Source of the DNA: Arthrobacter sp. DNA4
GTDB taxonomy: Bacteria; Actinomycetota; Actinomycetes; Actinomycetales; Micrococcaceae
Direction: 5' to 3'
NCBI RefSeq assembly: GCF_024362385.1
Contig: NZ_CP101466.1
Location: 682,001 to 746,000, forward strand
DNA: 64,000 bases
The translations under genes were made by a program, and so were the position numbers. Under the pieces are notes generated by a model. It was given only the letters and a program-made list of their open reading frames with translations, did no database searches and was not told where the DNA came from. Below are positions 19,385 through 27,693 of the stretch, piece by piece. Numbering within the stretch: position 1 is the first letter of the stretch; the number at the start of each line of letters is the position of its first letter.

Positions 19385-20143
19385 CTAGATCCAGGCCGGC
19401 GCCGGGGGCGCGGGGGTGACCGATCCGCCGTCGTGCTGTGCCGTGGTGCCGTTCGTGCCGCGGCCGGTGGCCCACTGCGCAATGGCGGCCAGGGAGCCGG
19501 ACACCACGGTGGGGGAGGTGGCTGCCGTGTCACCGAAGACCAGCGCAGAGGGCCGCCCGGTGACCTCGACCACCAGGTCCTTGTCCGTCCCGCGGGCGTG
19601 CCAGGCGCCGGTGATGTCTGTCAGGAGCCGTTCCAGGACGGGTGCGGGGATGTCCTGGAACGTGGCGCCGTTGTCCAGGTCAACGGCGTGCACCCACACT
19701 TCCCTGGTGCGCATCCAGACGGTTTCTTCGGCGGGGACGGTCCTGCCCTGGACGGTCTTGACCTTGTGATGCCAGTTGTCGGCGGGCAGGTCGCGCCACT
19801 CGACGTTCAGGTGCACGGCGGAGTGGTCGAACAGGTTCCGCAGCGCGATGGGACTGAGCGTGGCGCCGAAGTCGATCTCGTGGTTGCGGACCTCCACCGA
19901 GGGGTACATGGGGGTCTCCACGCCGGTGGCTGCCCATTCGACCAGCCGCGCGACGGCCCGCGCGTTGTAGCCCACGTGGGCTACAACGTGGCGGCGGGTC
20001 CAGCCCGGCAGGAGCGAGTCCCCGTCCAGTTCCGCGTCCGTGAGCTCGTTGAGCTTGCGGGCGAAGAACGCGGTGCCGCGCCGGGCCTGCAGGAGCCCGT
20101 CGAGCAGGACGGGATCGGTGGTCTGGTCGTGCCGGGCAACCAT
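19385..20143 (-). CDS. Mycothiol-dependent maleylpyruvate isomerase
   Basis: A 252-residue DinB-like helical protein of the maleylpyruvate isomerase family, which isomerises maleylpyruvate to fumarylpyruvate using mycothiol. The metal-binding His is in PGWTRRHVVAHVGYNARA near residue 55, with further ligands expected in RTREVWVHAVDL (about 155-165). The start codon shares one base with the fumarylpyruvate hydrolase stop (TGATG), so the genes are translationally coupled. Its place in the gentisate operon makes the assignment strong. The C-terminal tail is Pro-rich and probably disordered. Confidence 0.88.
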   Translation of the reverse strand: MVARHDQTTDPVLLDGLLQARRGTAFFARKLNELTDAELDGDSLLPGWTRRHVVAHVGYNARAVARLVEWAATGVETPMYPSVEVRNHEIDFGATLSPIALRNLFDHSAVHLNVEWRDLPADNWHHKVKTVQGRTVPAEETVWMRTREVWVHAVDLDNGATFQDIPAPVLERLLTDITGAWHARGTDKDLVVEVTGRPSALVFGDTAATSPTVVSGSLAAIAQWATGRGTNGTTAQHDGGSVTPAPPAPAWI

Positions 20144-20967
20144 CAGGCTTCCTTGACCACGCGGTTGGTCAGCTGGCCCAGGCCCTCGATGGTGGTGACC
20201 AGGACCTGGCCCTCCTGCAGGTAGCGCTTGGGGTCCTGGGCGTGGCCCACGCCGCCGGGGGTGCCGGTGGCGATCACGTCGCCCGGGTTCAGGGTGATGA
20301 TGGTGGAGATGTAGGAGACCAGGAACTCCGGGGTGAACACCAGGTCCGAGGTGGGGGTGGACTGCTGGACTTCGCCGTCCACGGCGGAGGTCATCAGCGG
20401 GGCGGCCGTGAACTCGTCCTTGGTGACCAGGGCCGGCCCGAACGGGGTGGACTTCTCCCAGGTCTTGCCCTGCAGCCACTGGATGGTGCGGAACTGGTAG
20501 TCGCGCATGGAGACGTCGTTCAGCACGGAGTACCCGGCGATGTGCTCAGCGGCTTCGGACTCGGGGATGCGGCGGCCGGCCTTGCCGATGACGACGGCGA
20601 GTTCGGCTTCCCAGTCCACGGTGTCCGATTCCTGCGGCAGGGCCAGGTCGTCATTGGGGCCGATCAGGGACTCGGCATACTTGGCGAACAGGGTGGGGTG
20701 CTCGGGAACCTCCCGGCCCATTTCCTTGATGTGGTTGCGGTAGTTGTGGCCCACGCAGATGATCTTGCCGGGGGCGGGGACGACGGCGGCAAGGTCGGCG
20801 CCGTCGAGCGCATGCGTTGCGCCGTTGCCCGCCTTCGCCGTGGCTTCCCAGTTGGGGTCCTTCAGCAGGGCCCCGACGTCGGGGAAGCCCGGGATCTCGG
20901 TGAGGGCGTCGCCGTCCTGGCGGACCGCTTTGGTGCCGTCAGCGGTGCGGAGGGTGAGGAGTTTCAT
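20143..20967 (-). CDS. Fumarylpyruvate hydrolase (FAH family)
   Basis: A 274-residue fumarylacetoacetate-hydrolase-fold enzyme that splits fumarylpyruvate to fumarate and pyruvate, the last step of gentisate breakdown. The FAH core starts near residue 70 (IICVGHNYRNHIKEMG), and metal ligands are expected in VDWEAELAVVIG, then DVSMRDYQF, with TGTPGGVGHAQDP near the C-terminus. The family contains related hydratases and decarboxylases, so the exact substrate rests on the neighbours: isomerase after it and gentisate dioxygenase before it. TAATG overlap with the upstream gene. Confidence 0.88.
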   Translation of the reverse strand: MKLLTLRTADGTKAVRQDGDALTEIPGFPDVGALLKDPNWEATAKAGNGATHALDGADLAAVVPAPGKIICVGHNYRNHIKEMGREVPEHPTLFAKYAESLIGPNDDLALPQESDTVDWEAELAVVIGKAGRRIPESEAAEHIAGYSVLNDVSMRDYQFRTIQWLQGKTWEKSTPFGPALVTKDEFTAAPLMTSAVDGEVQQSTPTSDLVFTPEFLVSYISTIITLNPGDVIATGTPGGVGHAQDPKRYLQEGQVLVTTIEGLGQLTNRVVKEA

Positions 20968-22097
20968 TACTTGGTGCGTCCTTCGATGTAGGTGCGGTTG
21001 AAGTTCAGGCGCTCAAAGATGGGTGCGTCGCTGAACCGGAACAGATCAAACTCAGATTCGGCCTGCAGGGACCACGCGGCCCAGGACGGAACCACGAACA
21101 GGTCGCCCTTGGCCAGGACCCGGGTTTCGCCGTTAAGGGTCACGGTGCCGGTGCCTTCGAAGACCTGCCAGACGCTGGAGCCCACCTCGCGGACGGTCTC
21201 GGTCCAGGCGCCGACCCGCAAGCGGTGGAACTCCGCGCGGATGGTGGGCATGACATCCCCGCCGGTGGTGGGGTTGGTGTATCGGATGGCGGCGTGGCCC
21301 TGGGACACGGTGGCGGGATGGCCCTCGTCCTCCAGGAGCAGTTGCTCGCGCAGGGCGGCGTCGGTGTACTTCCACCGGTACGCGGCGATGGGTGAGTTGG
21401 TGGTGTTCTCCAGTCCGGAGAGCGGGCGCAGGCCGGGGTGGGCCCACAACCGCTCGGAACGGGAGATGTCCGGGGTGGCCTCGTCCGTGACGCGCTCGGT
21501 GCCGAATTCGAAGAACCCGGCATCGGCGTAGTGGACGAACGGGATGTCCAGGCCGTCGATCCAGGCCATGGGCTCATCGGTGTCGTTGTGGTGGCCGTGG
21601 AAGTTCCAGCCCGGGGTGAGCAGGAAGTCGCCGCGGGACATGCGGACGGGATCGCCGTTCACCACCGTCCACACGCCTTCACCTTCGACGACGAAGCGGA
21701 AGGCGTTCTGGGAGTGGCGGTGCTCCGGAGCGGTTTCGCGGCCGCCCAGGTACTGGATGGCGGCCCAGAGCGTGGGCGTGGCGTACGGGGTCCCGGCCAG
21801 GCCCGGGTTGGCCAGCGCGATGGCACGCCGTTCGCCGCCGCGGCCCACAGGCACCAGGTCGCCGGCGCGGGCAGCCAGCGGGTAGAGGTCATCCCACCGC
21901 CAGACGTGCGGGACTGCATTGGGCGACGGGACCATGGGCATCAGGTCCGCGATCTCCGTCCACAGCGGAATCAGGTTTTCCTTGTTGAAGTCCTTGTACA
22001 GCTGCTCCAGCTGGGCAGCCTCCTCGGGGGTGGGCTCGGGAACATGGTGTTCCTGTGCCACGGATTCGTGCGTTTGGTTTTCAGCGCTGATCGACAC
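20967..22097 (-). CDS. Gentisate 1,2-dioxygenase
   Basis: A 376-residue double-cupin, Fe(II)-dependent ring-cleaving enzyme that opens gentisate between C1 and C2 to give maleylpyruvate. The N-terminal cupin carries the iron ligands in PEHRHSQNAFRFVVEGEG and the later GWNFHGHHN. A second cupin (about residues 260-360) with VWQVFEGTG completes the fold. It is first in the minus-strand gen operon, preceded by an IclR-type operator at 22173-22189. The start at 22097 is in phase with a long polar leader of about 30 residues, common in this family. Confidence 0.92.
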   Translation of the reverse strand: MSISAENQTHESVAQEHHVPEPTPEEAAQLEQLYKDFNKENLIPLWTEIADLMPMVPSPNAVPHVWRWDDLYPLAARAGDLVPVGRGGERRAIALANPGLAGTPYATPTLWAAIQYLGGRETAPEHRHSQNAFRFVVEGEGVWTVVNGDPVRMSRGDFLLTPGWNFHGHHNDTDEPMAWIDGLDIPFVHYADAGFFEFGTERVTDEATPDISRSERLWAHPGLRPLSGLENTTNSPIAAYRWKYTDAALREQLLLEDEGHPATVSQGHAAIRYTNPTTGGDVMPTIRAEFHRLRVGAWTETVREVGSSVWQVFEGTGTVTLNGETRVLAKGDLFVVPSWAAWSLQAESEFDLFRFSDAPIFERLNFNRTYIEGRTK

Positions 22098-22172
22098 TGG
22101 CCTTCTCCTTGCGTGCGGACTGACTGCGACGTGGATTCGACCCTAGGGAAGGCAGGCTGTGACCTCCAGCAT

Positions 22173-22189
22173 ATTCTGGCTGACAGAAT
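22173..22189. promoter_or_regulatory. IclR-type operator ATTCTG-N5-CAGAAT (gentisate operon)
   Basis: Perfect six-base arms around GCTGA, 76 bases before the dioxygenase start. The same sequence, with longer arms, lies at 23012-23032 over the start of the IclR gene. The pair is the likely binding site set of that regulator. Confidence 0.7.
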
Positions 22190-22215
22190 TCTCCCGGCGG
22201 CCTTCCGGATAAGCG

Positions 22216-23022
22216 TCAGGGGTGCTGCGCCCCGTCCACCGGATTGGCCGCGATGTCCATCTCCAGCTGGCGCCGGGTTTCCATCATCACGCCGACCAGC
22301 CCGGCGTCGAACAGCGGCCGGAACCTGGCCACCGGAGTGGCCACGCTCAAGGCGCCCACCACCATGCCCCTGCCGTTGTGCAGCGCCATACCAAAGGCAC
22401 TGATGCCCTCCTCGGTGCCCTCGAAGTTGGCGGCGAATCCGTTGGCCCGCACCGACTCAAGCTCGCGCAGGAACGCCGGGTACTCGGCGTCGGGAATGTA
22501 GTCGCCGGTCAGCTCCGCGTTGGGGCTGCGGAACAGCTGTTCCAGCGCGGCCGGTTCCAGCTCGGCCAGGATGGCCTTGCCGCCGGAAGCCTTGTGCGCC
22601 GGCAGCAACGTGCCCTGGCGGTCGCCGACGCGCAGGATATTCGAGCTTTCCACCGTGTCCAGGAAGCGGACCTTGGTGCCCACCCGGATCATCAGGTTGA
22701 CGGTCTCGTTGGTGCGGGCGCACAGGACTTCCATGTGGGGCCGGGAGACGTCCCGCAGCTGCCGGGTCCAGCTGAACCCGGCGGGACCCGCGCCCATTGC
22801 CGGGCCCGGCACGTACCGGCGCGTTTCGTCCTGCACGGCGAAGCCCCGGTAGACCAGCATGGCCAGGAGCCGGTGGGCGGTGGACGGAGCCACGCCCAGT
22901 TCCGCGGCGGCGTCCTTGAGCCGCAGGCTGCCCACGTCCCGCAGGAGCTGCAGCAACTGCAGGGCGTTGTCCACCGCCTCAATGGAGTAGGTGGGCTTCC
23001 GTCGGGCTGGAAGATTCTGCAT
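22216..23022 (-). CDS. IclR-family transcriptional regulator of the gentisate/3-hydroxybenzoate genes
   Basis: A 268-residue regulator with an N-terminal winged helix (about residues 15-75; LRLKDAAAELGVAPSTAHRLLAML) and a C-terminal IclR effector domain. It lies between the minus-strand gentisate operon and the plus-strand importer/hydroxylase pair, and an operator (AGATTCTG-N5-CAGAATCT) overlaps its own start codon, suggesting autorepression. By analogy with GenR of corynebacteria its effector is probably 3-hydroxybenzoate or gentisate; I infer this from position only. Confidence 0.88.
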   Translation of the reverse strand: MQNLPARRKPTYSIEAVDNALQLLQLLRDVGSLRLKDAAAELGVAPSTAHRLLAMLVYRGFAVQDETRRYVPGPAMGAGPAGFSWTRQLRDVSRPHMEVLCARTNETVNLMIRVGTKVRFLDTVESSNILRVGDRQGTLLPAHKASGGKAILAELEPAALEQLFRSPNAELTGDYIPDAEYPAFLRELESVRANGFAANFEGTEEGISAFGMALHNGRGMVVGALSVATPVARFRPLFDAGLVGVMMETRRQLEMDIAANPVDGAQHP

Positions 23023-23032
23023 AACAGAATCT
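23012..23032. promoter_or_regulatory. IclR-type operator overlapping the iclR start
   Basis: Arms AGATTCTG / CAGAATCT (eight perfect bases) around CATAA. The start codon of the regulator (23020-23022) lies inside it, and the divergent importer starts 39 bases to the right, so bound protein could control both directions. Confidence 0.7.
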
Positions 23033-23070
23033 TATGTGCGGAGCTGTATGGCTGCCAGCACAGTGGTGGG

Positions 23071-24366
23071 ATGAATCACACAACTTCCGCTGCAGCGCCG
23101 CAGCGCACGGCCGCCCCCGCTCCGGGCGCCGGCCGTTCCGGGTTTCCCCGGCGTTCCGTGCTTGCCGTCCTGGTGTGCTGGCTGCTGGTCGTTTTCGACG
23201 GCTATGACCTGATCGTCTATGGGACGGTCCAGGGCTCGCTCATCAGCGATACCGGCTGGGGCCTGACCAAGGCCACCGCCGGCACCATCGGGTCGATGGC
23301 CTTCATCGGCATGATGATCGGAGCGGTCTTCGCAGGCCGCATGTCCGATACCTGGGGCCGGCGGCGCACCATCATCGGCTGCGCCGTCGTGTTCTCCCTC
23401 TTCACCATCCTTTGCGCCTTTGCCCCCAACGCGCCGGTCTTCGGCGGCCTGCGTCTCCTGGCAGGCATTGGCCTGGGAGGCCTGGTGCCCTCGGCCAACG
23501 CCCTGGTGGCAGAACTCGTTCCCGAAAAGTGGCGATCCACCATCGCCACGCTCATGATGTCCGGCGTCCCCATCGGCGGCTCCATCGCAGCCCTCGTCGG
23601 CATCCCGCTGATTCCTGCCTTCGGCTGGCCGGTCATGTTCCTGGTCGCCGTCGTCGCCCTGGTGGTGGTCATCCCGCTGGGCATCCGCTACCTGCCGGAG
23701 ACGCTGGCACCCGGCCCCAAGGGCGCAGCCCAGGGCAGCACCGCCAAGGACGCCGTCGGGTTCGGGTCCCTGCTCCGCGCGCCCTACCTCGGGACCAGCC
23801 TGCTGTTCGCCATCGGCACCCTGGTGACTCTCTTCGCCTGGTACGGGTTGGGCACCTGGCTGCCCAACCTCATGCAGCTGGCAGGCTACAACCTCGGGTC
23901 CGCCCTGACGTTCGCACTGGCCCTCAACCTGGGCGCCGTGGCGGGCTCGGTGCTCACCGCCTGGGCCGGCACCCGGTTCGGCCCCATCCCCACCGCGATC
24001 GCGGCAGCGGCCGTAGCCGCCATCGGATTGCTGGTCCTGGTGACCGGGCCGCCCGTCGCCGTCGTCTACCTCATGCTGGTGCTCGCCGGCGTGGGCACGC
24101 ACGGCACCCAGTGCCTGATCATCGCCGCCGTGGCAAGCCACTACCCGGCACACCTGCGCGGCACCGCCCTTGGCTGGGCGCTCGGCGTGGGCCGGATCGG
24201 GGCCGTAGCCGCCCCGCAGGCCGGCGGGCTCCTGCTCGCAGCGGGCCTGGGCGTCAACTCGAACTTCCTGGCATTTGCCGGAGCAGCCGCAGCAGCAGCA
24301 GTCCTGCTCGCAGCCGTCGGTACCAAAATCAAGAAATCAACAGCAGTAGGAGTTTCCAATGTCTAA
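23071..24366 (+). CDS. MFS aromatic-acid:H+ symporter (3-hydroxybenzoate/gentisate uptake)
   Basis: A 431-residue, twelve-helix transporter of the aromatic acid:H+ symporter group. The group signature is seen in helix one (VFDGYDLIVYG) and in the loop after helix two (GRMSDTWGRRRTIIG). The ATG at 23071 is chosen because the protein then begins about 30 residues before helix one, as in relatives; the longer open frame upstream runs antisense through the IclR gene. Its last eight bases overlap the 3-hydroxybenzoate hydroxylase gene, so uptake and first oxidation are coupled. The ring substitution it prefers is inferred from that neighbour. Confidence 0.88.
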   Translation: MNHTTSAAAPQRTAAPAPGAGRSGFPRRSVLAVLVCWLLVVFDGYDLIVYGTVQGSLISDTGWGLTKATAGTIGSMAFIGMMIGAVFAGRMSDTWGRRRTIIGCAVVFSLFTILCAFAPNAPVFGGLRLLAGIGLGGLVPSANALVAELVPEKWRSTIATLMMSGVPIGGSIAALVGIPLIPAFGWPVMFLVAVVALVVVIPLGIRYLPETLAPGPKGAAQGSTAKDAVGFGSLLRAPYLGTSLLFAIGTLVTLFAWYGLGTWLPNLMQLAGYNLGSALTFALALNLGAVAGSVLTAWAGTRFGPIPTAIAAAAVAAIGLLVLVTGPPVAVVYLMLVLAGVGTHGTQCLIIAAVASHYPAHLRGTALGWALGVGRIGAVAAPQAGGLLLAAGLGVNSNFLAFAGAAAAAAVLLAAVGTKIKKSTAVGVSNV

Positions 24367-25606
24367 CCTCAAAGGGTCCACCGACGTCCTGGTAGTGGGC
24401 GGCGGCATGGCCGGGCTTGCCGGAGCGCTGGCGCTGCGCGAAAACGGCGCCGACGTCACCCTGGTTGAAGTGGCACCCGCCTTCGGCGAAGTCGGCGCCG
24501 GCCTGCAGATGGCCCCCAACGCCTCCCGCGTCCTCAAGCGCTGGGGCCTGCTGGAAAAGGCGCTGGAAATCGGCGTCCAGCCCAAGCACCTGGTGTTCCG
24601 CGACGCCATCACCGGCGAGGAACTCACCCGCCAGACCCTGGGCGGCGAGTTCGAGGAACGCTATGGCGCCCCCTACGTCGTGATCCACCGCAGCGACCTG
24701 CACCGGATTCTGCTCGAAGCCTGCCAGGAAGCCGGCGTCACCCTGGTGAACGACGTCCTGGTGCAGAAGGTGGAGACCGACGGCGACCGCGCCCGCGCCT
24801 ACACCGCCAAGGGTGAGGTGTTCGAGGCTGACGCCATCCTGGCAGCGGACGGGCTGAAGTCCACCCTCCGCGCCACCGTTGCCAACGACGGCCCCGTCAA
24901 CTCCGCCTACGTGGCGTACCGCGGCACCGTGCCCATCACCGAGGAAACCCCCGCCGCGGACCTGGAGGACGTCATCGTCTACCTCGGCCCGAACTGCCAC
25001 CTGGTCCAGTACCCGCTCCGCAAGGGCCAGCTGCTCAACACCGTGGCAGTGTTCAAGTCCCCGTCGTTCGAGCGCGGCGAAGAGCAGTACGGCGGCGTGG
25101 ACGAACTCCAGGCGGCCTACAAGGACTGCGTCCCCGCCGTGCAGGAAGCCCTGAAGAACGTGGCCACCGGCATCCGCTGGCCCATGTATGACCGCAACCC
25201 GATCGAGAACTGGGTTTCCGGCCGCATGGCACTGATAGGCGATGCCGCGCACCCGATGCTGCAGTACCTGGCCCAGGGTGCTTGCCAGGCGCTCGAGGAC
25301 GCTGCGGTGCTGCAGGACGCCGCGCAGAACAAGGTCTTCACGCCCGAAGGCATCGACGCCGGTGCGTGGGAGGATGCCTTCCGCGAGTTCAACGAAACCC
25401 GGGCGGCCCGCACCGCACGAGTCCAGACCACCGCCCGGATCTGGGGCGAGTCCTGGCACGTGGACGGCGTGGCACGCGTCCTGCGGAACATGCTGTTCAA
25501 GAGCCGCGGCGACAACAACTTCCAGTACAACGACTGGCTGTACGGCCGCAACGCGCCGGGTGCCCCGGCGGAGGTTCCTGCCGGCGCCAAGCTCGTGGGA
25601 GCCTAA
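24359..25606 (+). CDS. 3-hydroxybenzoate 6-monooxygenase
   Basis: A 415-residue group A flavoprotein monooxygenase that hydroxylates 3-hydroxybenzoate to gentisate with NAD(P)H. The FAD motif is VLVVGGGMAGLAGALAL near residue 10; the second FAD/NADPH motif is DAILAADGLKS (about residue 160); the third, GDAAHPMLQYLAQGACQALED, lies near residue 290. These fit salicylate/3-hydroxybenzoate hydroxylases. The gentisate pathway next to it favours the 3-hydroxybenzoate 6-position; salicylate 5-hydroxylation is less likely because that usually needs a multicomponent enzyme. Confidence 0.88.
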   Translation: MSNLKGSTDVLVVGGGMAGLAGALALRENGADVTLVEVAPAFGEVGAGLQMAPNASRVLKRWGLLEKALEIGVQPKHLVFRDAITGEELTRQTLGGEFEERYGAPYVVIHRSDLHRILLEACQEAGVTLVNDVLVQKVETDGDRARAYTAKGEVFEADAILAADGLKSTLRATVANDGPVNSAYVAYRGTVPITEETPAADLEDVIVYLGPNCHLVQYPLRKGQLLNTVAVFKSPSFERGEEQYGGVDELQAAYKDCVPAVQEALKNVATGIRWPMYDRNPIENWVSGRMALIGDAAHPMLQYLAQGACQALEDAAVLQDAAQNKVFTPEGIDAGAWEDAFREFNETRAARTARVQTTARIWGESWHVDGVARVLRNMLFKSRGDNNFQYNDWLYGRNAPGAPAEVPAGAKLVGA

Positions 25607-25620
25607 GCACCCCGATCCAC

Positions 25621-25667
25621 AGGCGGGCGTACGACGGCGGGCGGCTCCCGGCGTCGTACGCCCGCCT
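25621..25667. terminator. Long hairpin terminator
   Basis: Sixteen-base arms AGGCGGGCGTACGACG / CGTCGTACGCCCGCCT separated by 15 bases. It closes the plus-strand importer-hydroxylase unit and can stop the convergent secreted-protein gene at 25727. Confidence 0.8.
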
Positions 25668-25726
25668 TGCGTCGGGCCGGCGTCCGGCGCCCCGGGTCCA
25701 CCGTGCGGCGTCCGACGTCAGGGAGG

Positions 25727-26263
25727 TCACGTGGGGCAGCTCAGGTCCGGATTGTAGGAAGCGAACATGCCGTCCGGGTTGTCCCGCCAGATCCACGCGT
25801 GAAGCGCGTAGGAACCGGAGAACGGCCCGTCCTCGAAATCGAGGCCGGCGAGGGTGGGACGGTCGGCCGCCGTCGAGATGAATTCGGCAGCCACCAGCTC
25901 GTACTGCCCGTCCTCGTCAGGCATGTACACCAGGACCTCGGGCTTCCGGGCCTGGGTCTTGTCATCGATCAGTTCCTGCTTCGCGTAGTGGAAGCCCATG
26001 GCTCCCACGCCCGGTTTGTCGATGCATTCGGTGATCTTCCGGTAGCCGTCCGCCTCCGCGTTCTCCAGCCAGCGGTAGTCGTCGGTGACGTCACGCAGGG
26101 CCCTGACCAGCCGGCGCTGATCGTCATTGTGCCGCCAGTCGTCACTCTGGTCCGGGTCCCCGTGCCCGGATCCGCCATGGGCCACAGCAGATCCGGGAGC
26201 AAGTCCCAGGGCAAGCACGGCGGCGGACGCCATGGACAGCAGTCCCGTCCTGGTGTGTTTCAT
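25727..26263 (-). CDS. Secreted hypothetical protein, 178 residues
   Basis: The product has a clear signal peptide: basic MKHTRTG, hydrophobic core LLSMASAAVLALGLAPG and a likely cleavage after AVA in GSAVAHGG. The mature protein is rich in acidic and aromatic residues (DDYRWLENAEADGYRKITECID, PDGMFASYNPDLSCPT) and has two Cys that could form a disulfide. I do not recognise a named enzymatic domain; similar small secreted proteins of unknown role occur in actinobacteria. It is flanked by a terminator on one side and a 350-base gene-free stretch on the other, so it is a single-gene unit. Confidence 0.75.
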   Translation of the reverse strand: MKHTRTGLLSMASAAVLALGLAPGSAVAHGGSGHGDPDQSDDWRHNDDQRRLVRALRDVTDDYRWLENAEADGYRKITECIDKPGVGAMGFHYAKQELIDDKTQARKPEVLVYMPDEDGQYELVAAEFISTAADRPTLAGLDFEDGPFSGSYALHAWIWRDNPDGMFASYNPDLSCPT

Positions 26264-26597
26264 CGTTGATCTTTACCCCTTTCGAGACCGGTGTCTTCCG
26301 TCCAAGGGCTGCGACGCGGCGGGGATGTTCCCCCGTCCCGCAGCGGGATGCCGGCAGAATCCCCTGGAACTGCCGGTGAGGGTGCGGTGGGACGTCTCTT
26401 TCGTCCATCAATGCGAGTGGCGGGTCAAGTATGCTCCGGCGCCGAAACGGCCCGCTACGCTACGGGCAGGTAATAGGGACCCCCTGGTGCATCGCTTCCG
26501 GGGCGGAGGCCCCGGGGTGCACGCCCGTACCTATTTGCGGGTCCGGGGCAGGTCCCGGCGTCGATCGGCCGTCGAAGCTCCGGAATACTTCTGTAAA
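26264..26597. other. Gene-free stretch upstream of the luciferase-like gene
   Basis: About 330 bases without a convincing gene. A GC hairpin CCGGGG-N6-CCCCGG lies at 26498-26515. Open frames here are short, lack ribosome sites and have no recognisable product. The right end carries the promoter of the luciferase-like monooxygenase. Confidence 0.5.
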
Positions 26598-26611
26598 GTT
26601 GAACGTTCAAC
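26598..26611. promoter_or_regulatory. Perfect MarR/RosR-like palindrome GTTGAACGTTCAAC
   Basis: A perfect 14-base palindrome ending four bases before the start codon of the monooxygenase. It fits the GTTGA-N4-TCAAC layout of the redox-sensing regulator RosR. A bound protein would cover the 5' end of the message. A relaxed copy lies at 13149-13160. Confidence 0.65.
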
Positions 26612-26615
26612 CAAT

Positions 26616-27656
26616 ATGGGCTTCGGCATTTTTACCTTTGGTGAACTATCCCGCGACGGAATAACCGGACGCGCCCAGTCGCCGCACCAGCGGCTGGAAG
26701 AGATCATTGGGCTGGCCAAGCTTGCTGACCAGGCGGGCCTCAGCTTCCTGGGCCTGGGCGAGCACCACCGCCACGACTTCGCCTTGTCCGCCCCCGAGAT
26801 GGTGCTGGCCGCGGTTGCCCGCGAGACCACCAACCTAAGGTTGAGCACCGCCGTCACCGTACTGTCCACCCAGGATCCGGTGCGGCTGTTCGAACAGTTC
26901 GCCACCCTGGACCTGGTTTCCGGCGGCCGCGCCGAGATCATCGCCGGGCGCGGCGCGTTCATCGAGTCCTACCCACTGTTCGGCTACGACACCGCCGATT
27001 ACGACGCCCTCTTCGACGAAAAGCTGCGCATGCTGCTGGAGCTTCGGGACAACGCCACCCTGGACTGGCAGGGTACCTTGACCCAAACCATCCCCGGCAT
27101 GGACATTGCCCCGCGGCCGCTGCAGGAAAAACTTCCCGTCTGGGTGGGGGTCGGCGGCACGCCCGCAAGCTTTGCCCGCGCCGGACGGCTGGGCCTGTCC
27201 TTGTTTGTCGCGTTGCTGTCCGGACCCGAAAGGTTCCGCCGCCTGGTGGAGCTGTACCGGCACACCGCGGCCGAGGCCGGGCATGACGCCGCCGCCCTGC
27301 CGGTGGGTGCCGGCGGCCACTTCTACGTGGCCCCCACCTCCCAGCAGGCACGCGACACTTTCTACCCCTATTACCGGGCGTATTTCGAGCAGAACATGCC
27401 CCGGCCCGTGGACCACTTCCCGCGCTCAACCTTCGATGACTGGTCTGAGCCCGGCGGCGGCCTGCTGGTGGGGAGCCCACAGCAGGTGGTGGAGAAGATC
27501 CTCGCCATCCACGAGGCACTGGGCACCAGCCGCTACATGGCCCAGATCGGACTGGGCGGGCTGCCGTTCGCCGAGACGGCGCGTTCCATCGAGCTGCCCG
27601 CCACCGAGATCATGCCCGCAGTCAACCGGGAAATCGGGGCCCCGGCTCCTGCCTGA
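26616..27656 (+). CDS. LLM-class flavin-dependent oxidoreductase (luciferase-like monooxygenase)
   Basis: A 346-residue TIM-barrel protein of the bacterial luciferase family, using reduced FMN. Family marks are FLGLGEHHRHDFALSAPEM (about residues 45-65), LSTQDPVRLFEQFATLDLVSGGR and the PVWVGVGGTPASFARAGRLG phosphate-binding region. Its substrate is unknown; relatives act on aldehydes, alkanesulfonates or quinone-type compounds. There is no ribosome site between the operator and the ATG at 26616, so the message is probably leaderless. It is followed after 37 bases by a small hydrolase; LLM plus hydrolase pairs resemble quinone- or electrophile-resistance units, which would suit a MarR-type operator. 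Confidence 0.85.
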   Translation: MGFGIFTFGELSRDGITGRAQSPHQRLEEIIGLAKLADQAGLSFLGLGEHHRHDFALSAPEMVLAAVARETTNLRLSTAVTVLSTQDPVRLFEQFATLDLVSGGRAEIIAGRGAFIESYPLFGYDTADYDALFDEKLRMLLELRDNATLDWQGTLTQTIPGMDIAPRPLQEKLPVWVGVGGTPASFARAGRLGLSLFVALLSGPERFRRLVELYRHTAAEAGHDAAALPVGAGGHFYVAPTSQQARDTFYPYYRAYFEQNMPRPVDHFPRSTFDDWSEPGGGLLVGSPQQVVEKILAIHEALGTSRYMAQIGLGGLPFAETARSIELPATEIMPAVNREIGAPAPA

Positions 27657-27693
27657 CCCAAGCCATTTCCACCACCAACACCAAGGACACGAT

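Noticed and set aside
22222..23070. An upstream extension of the MFS transporter by about 280 codons
   Set aside because: It runs antisense through the IclR regulator and its operator; the ATG at 23071 gives a normal transporter length.
26127..26615. An N-terminal extension of the luciferase-like monooxygenase by 163 codons
   Set aside because: It passes through the operator and the neighbouring gene's antisense strand; the family start matches the ATG at 26616.
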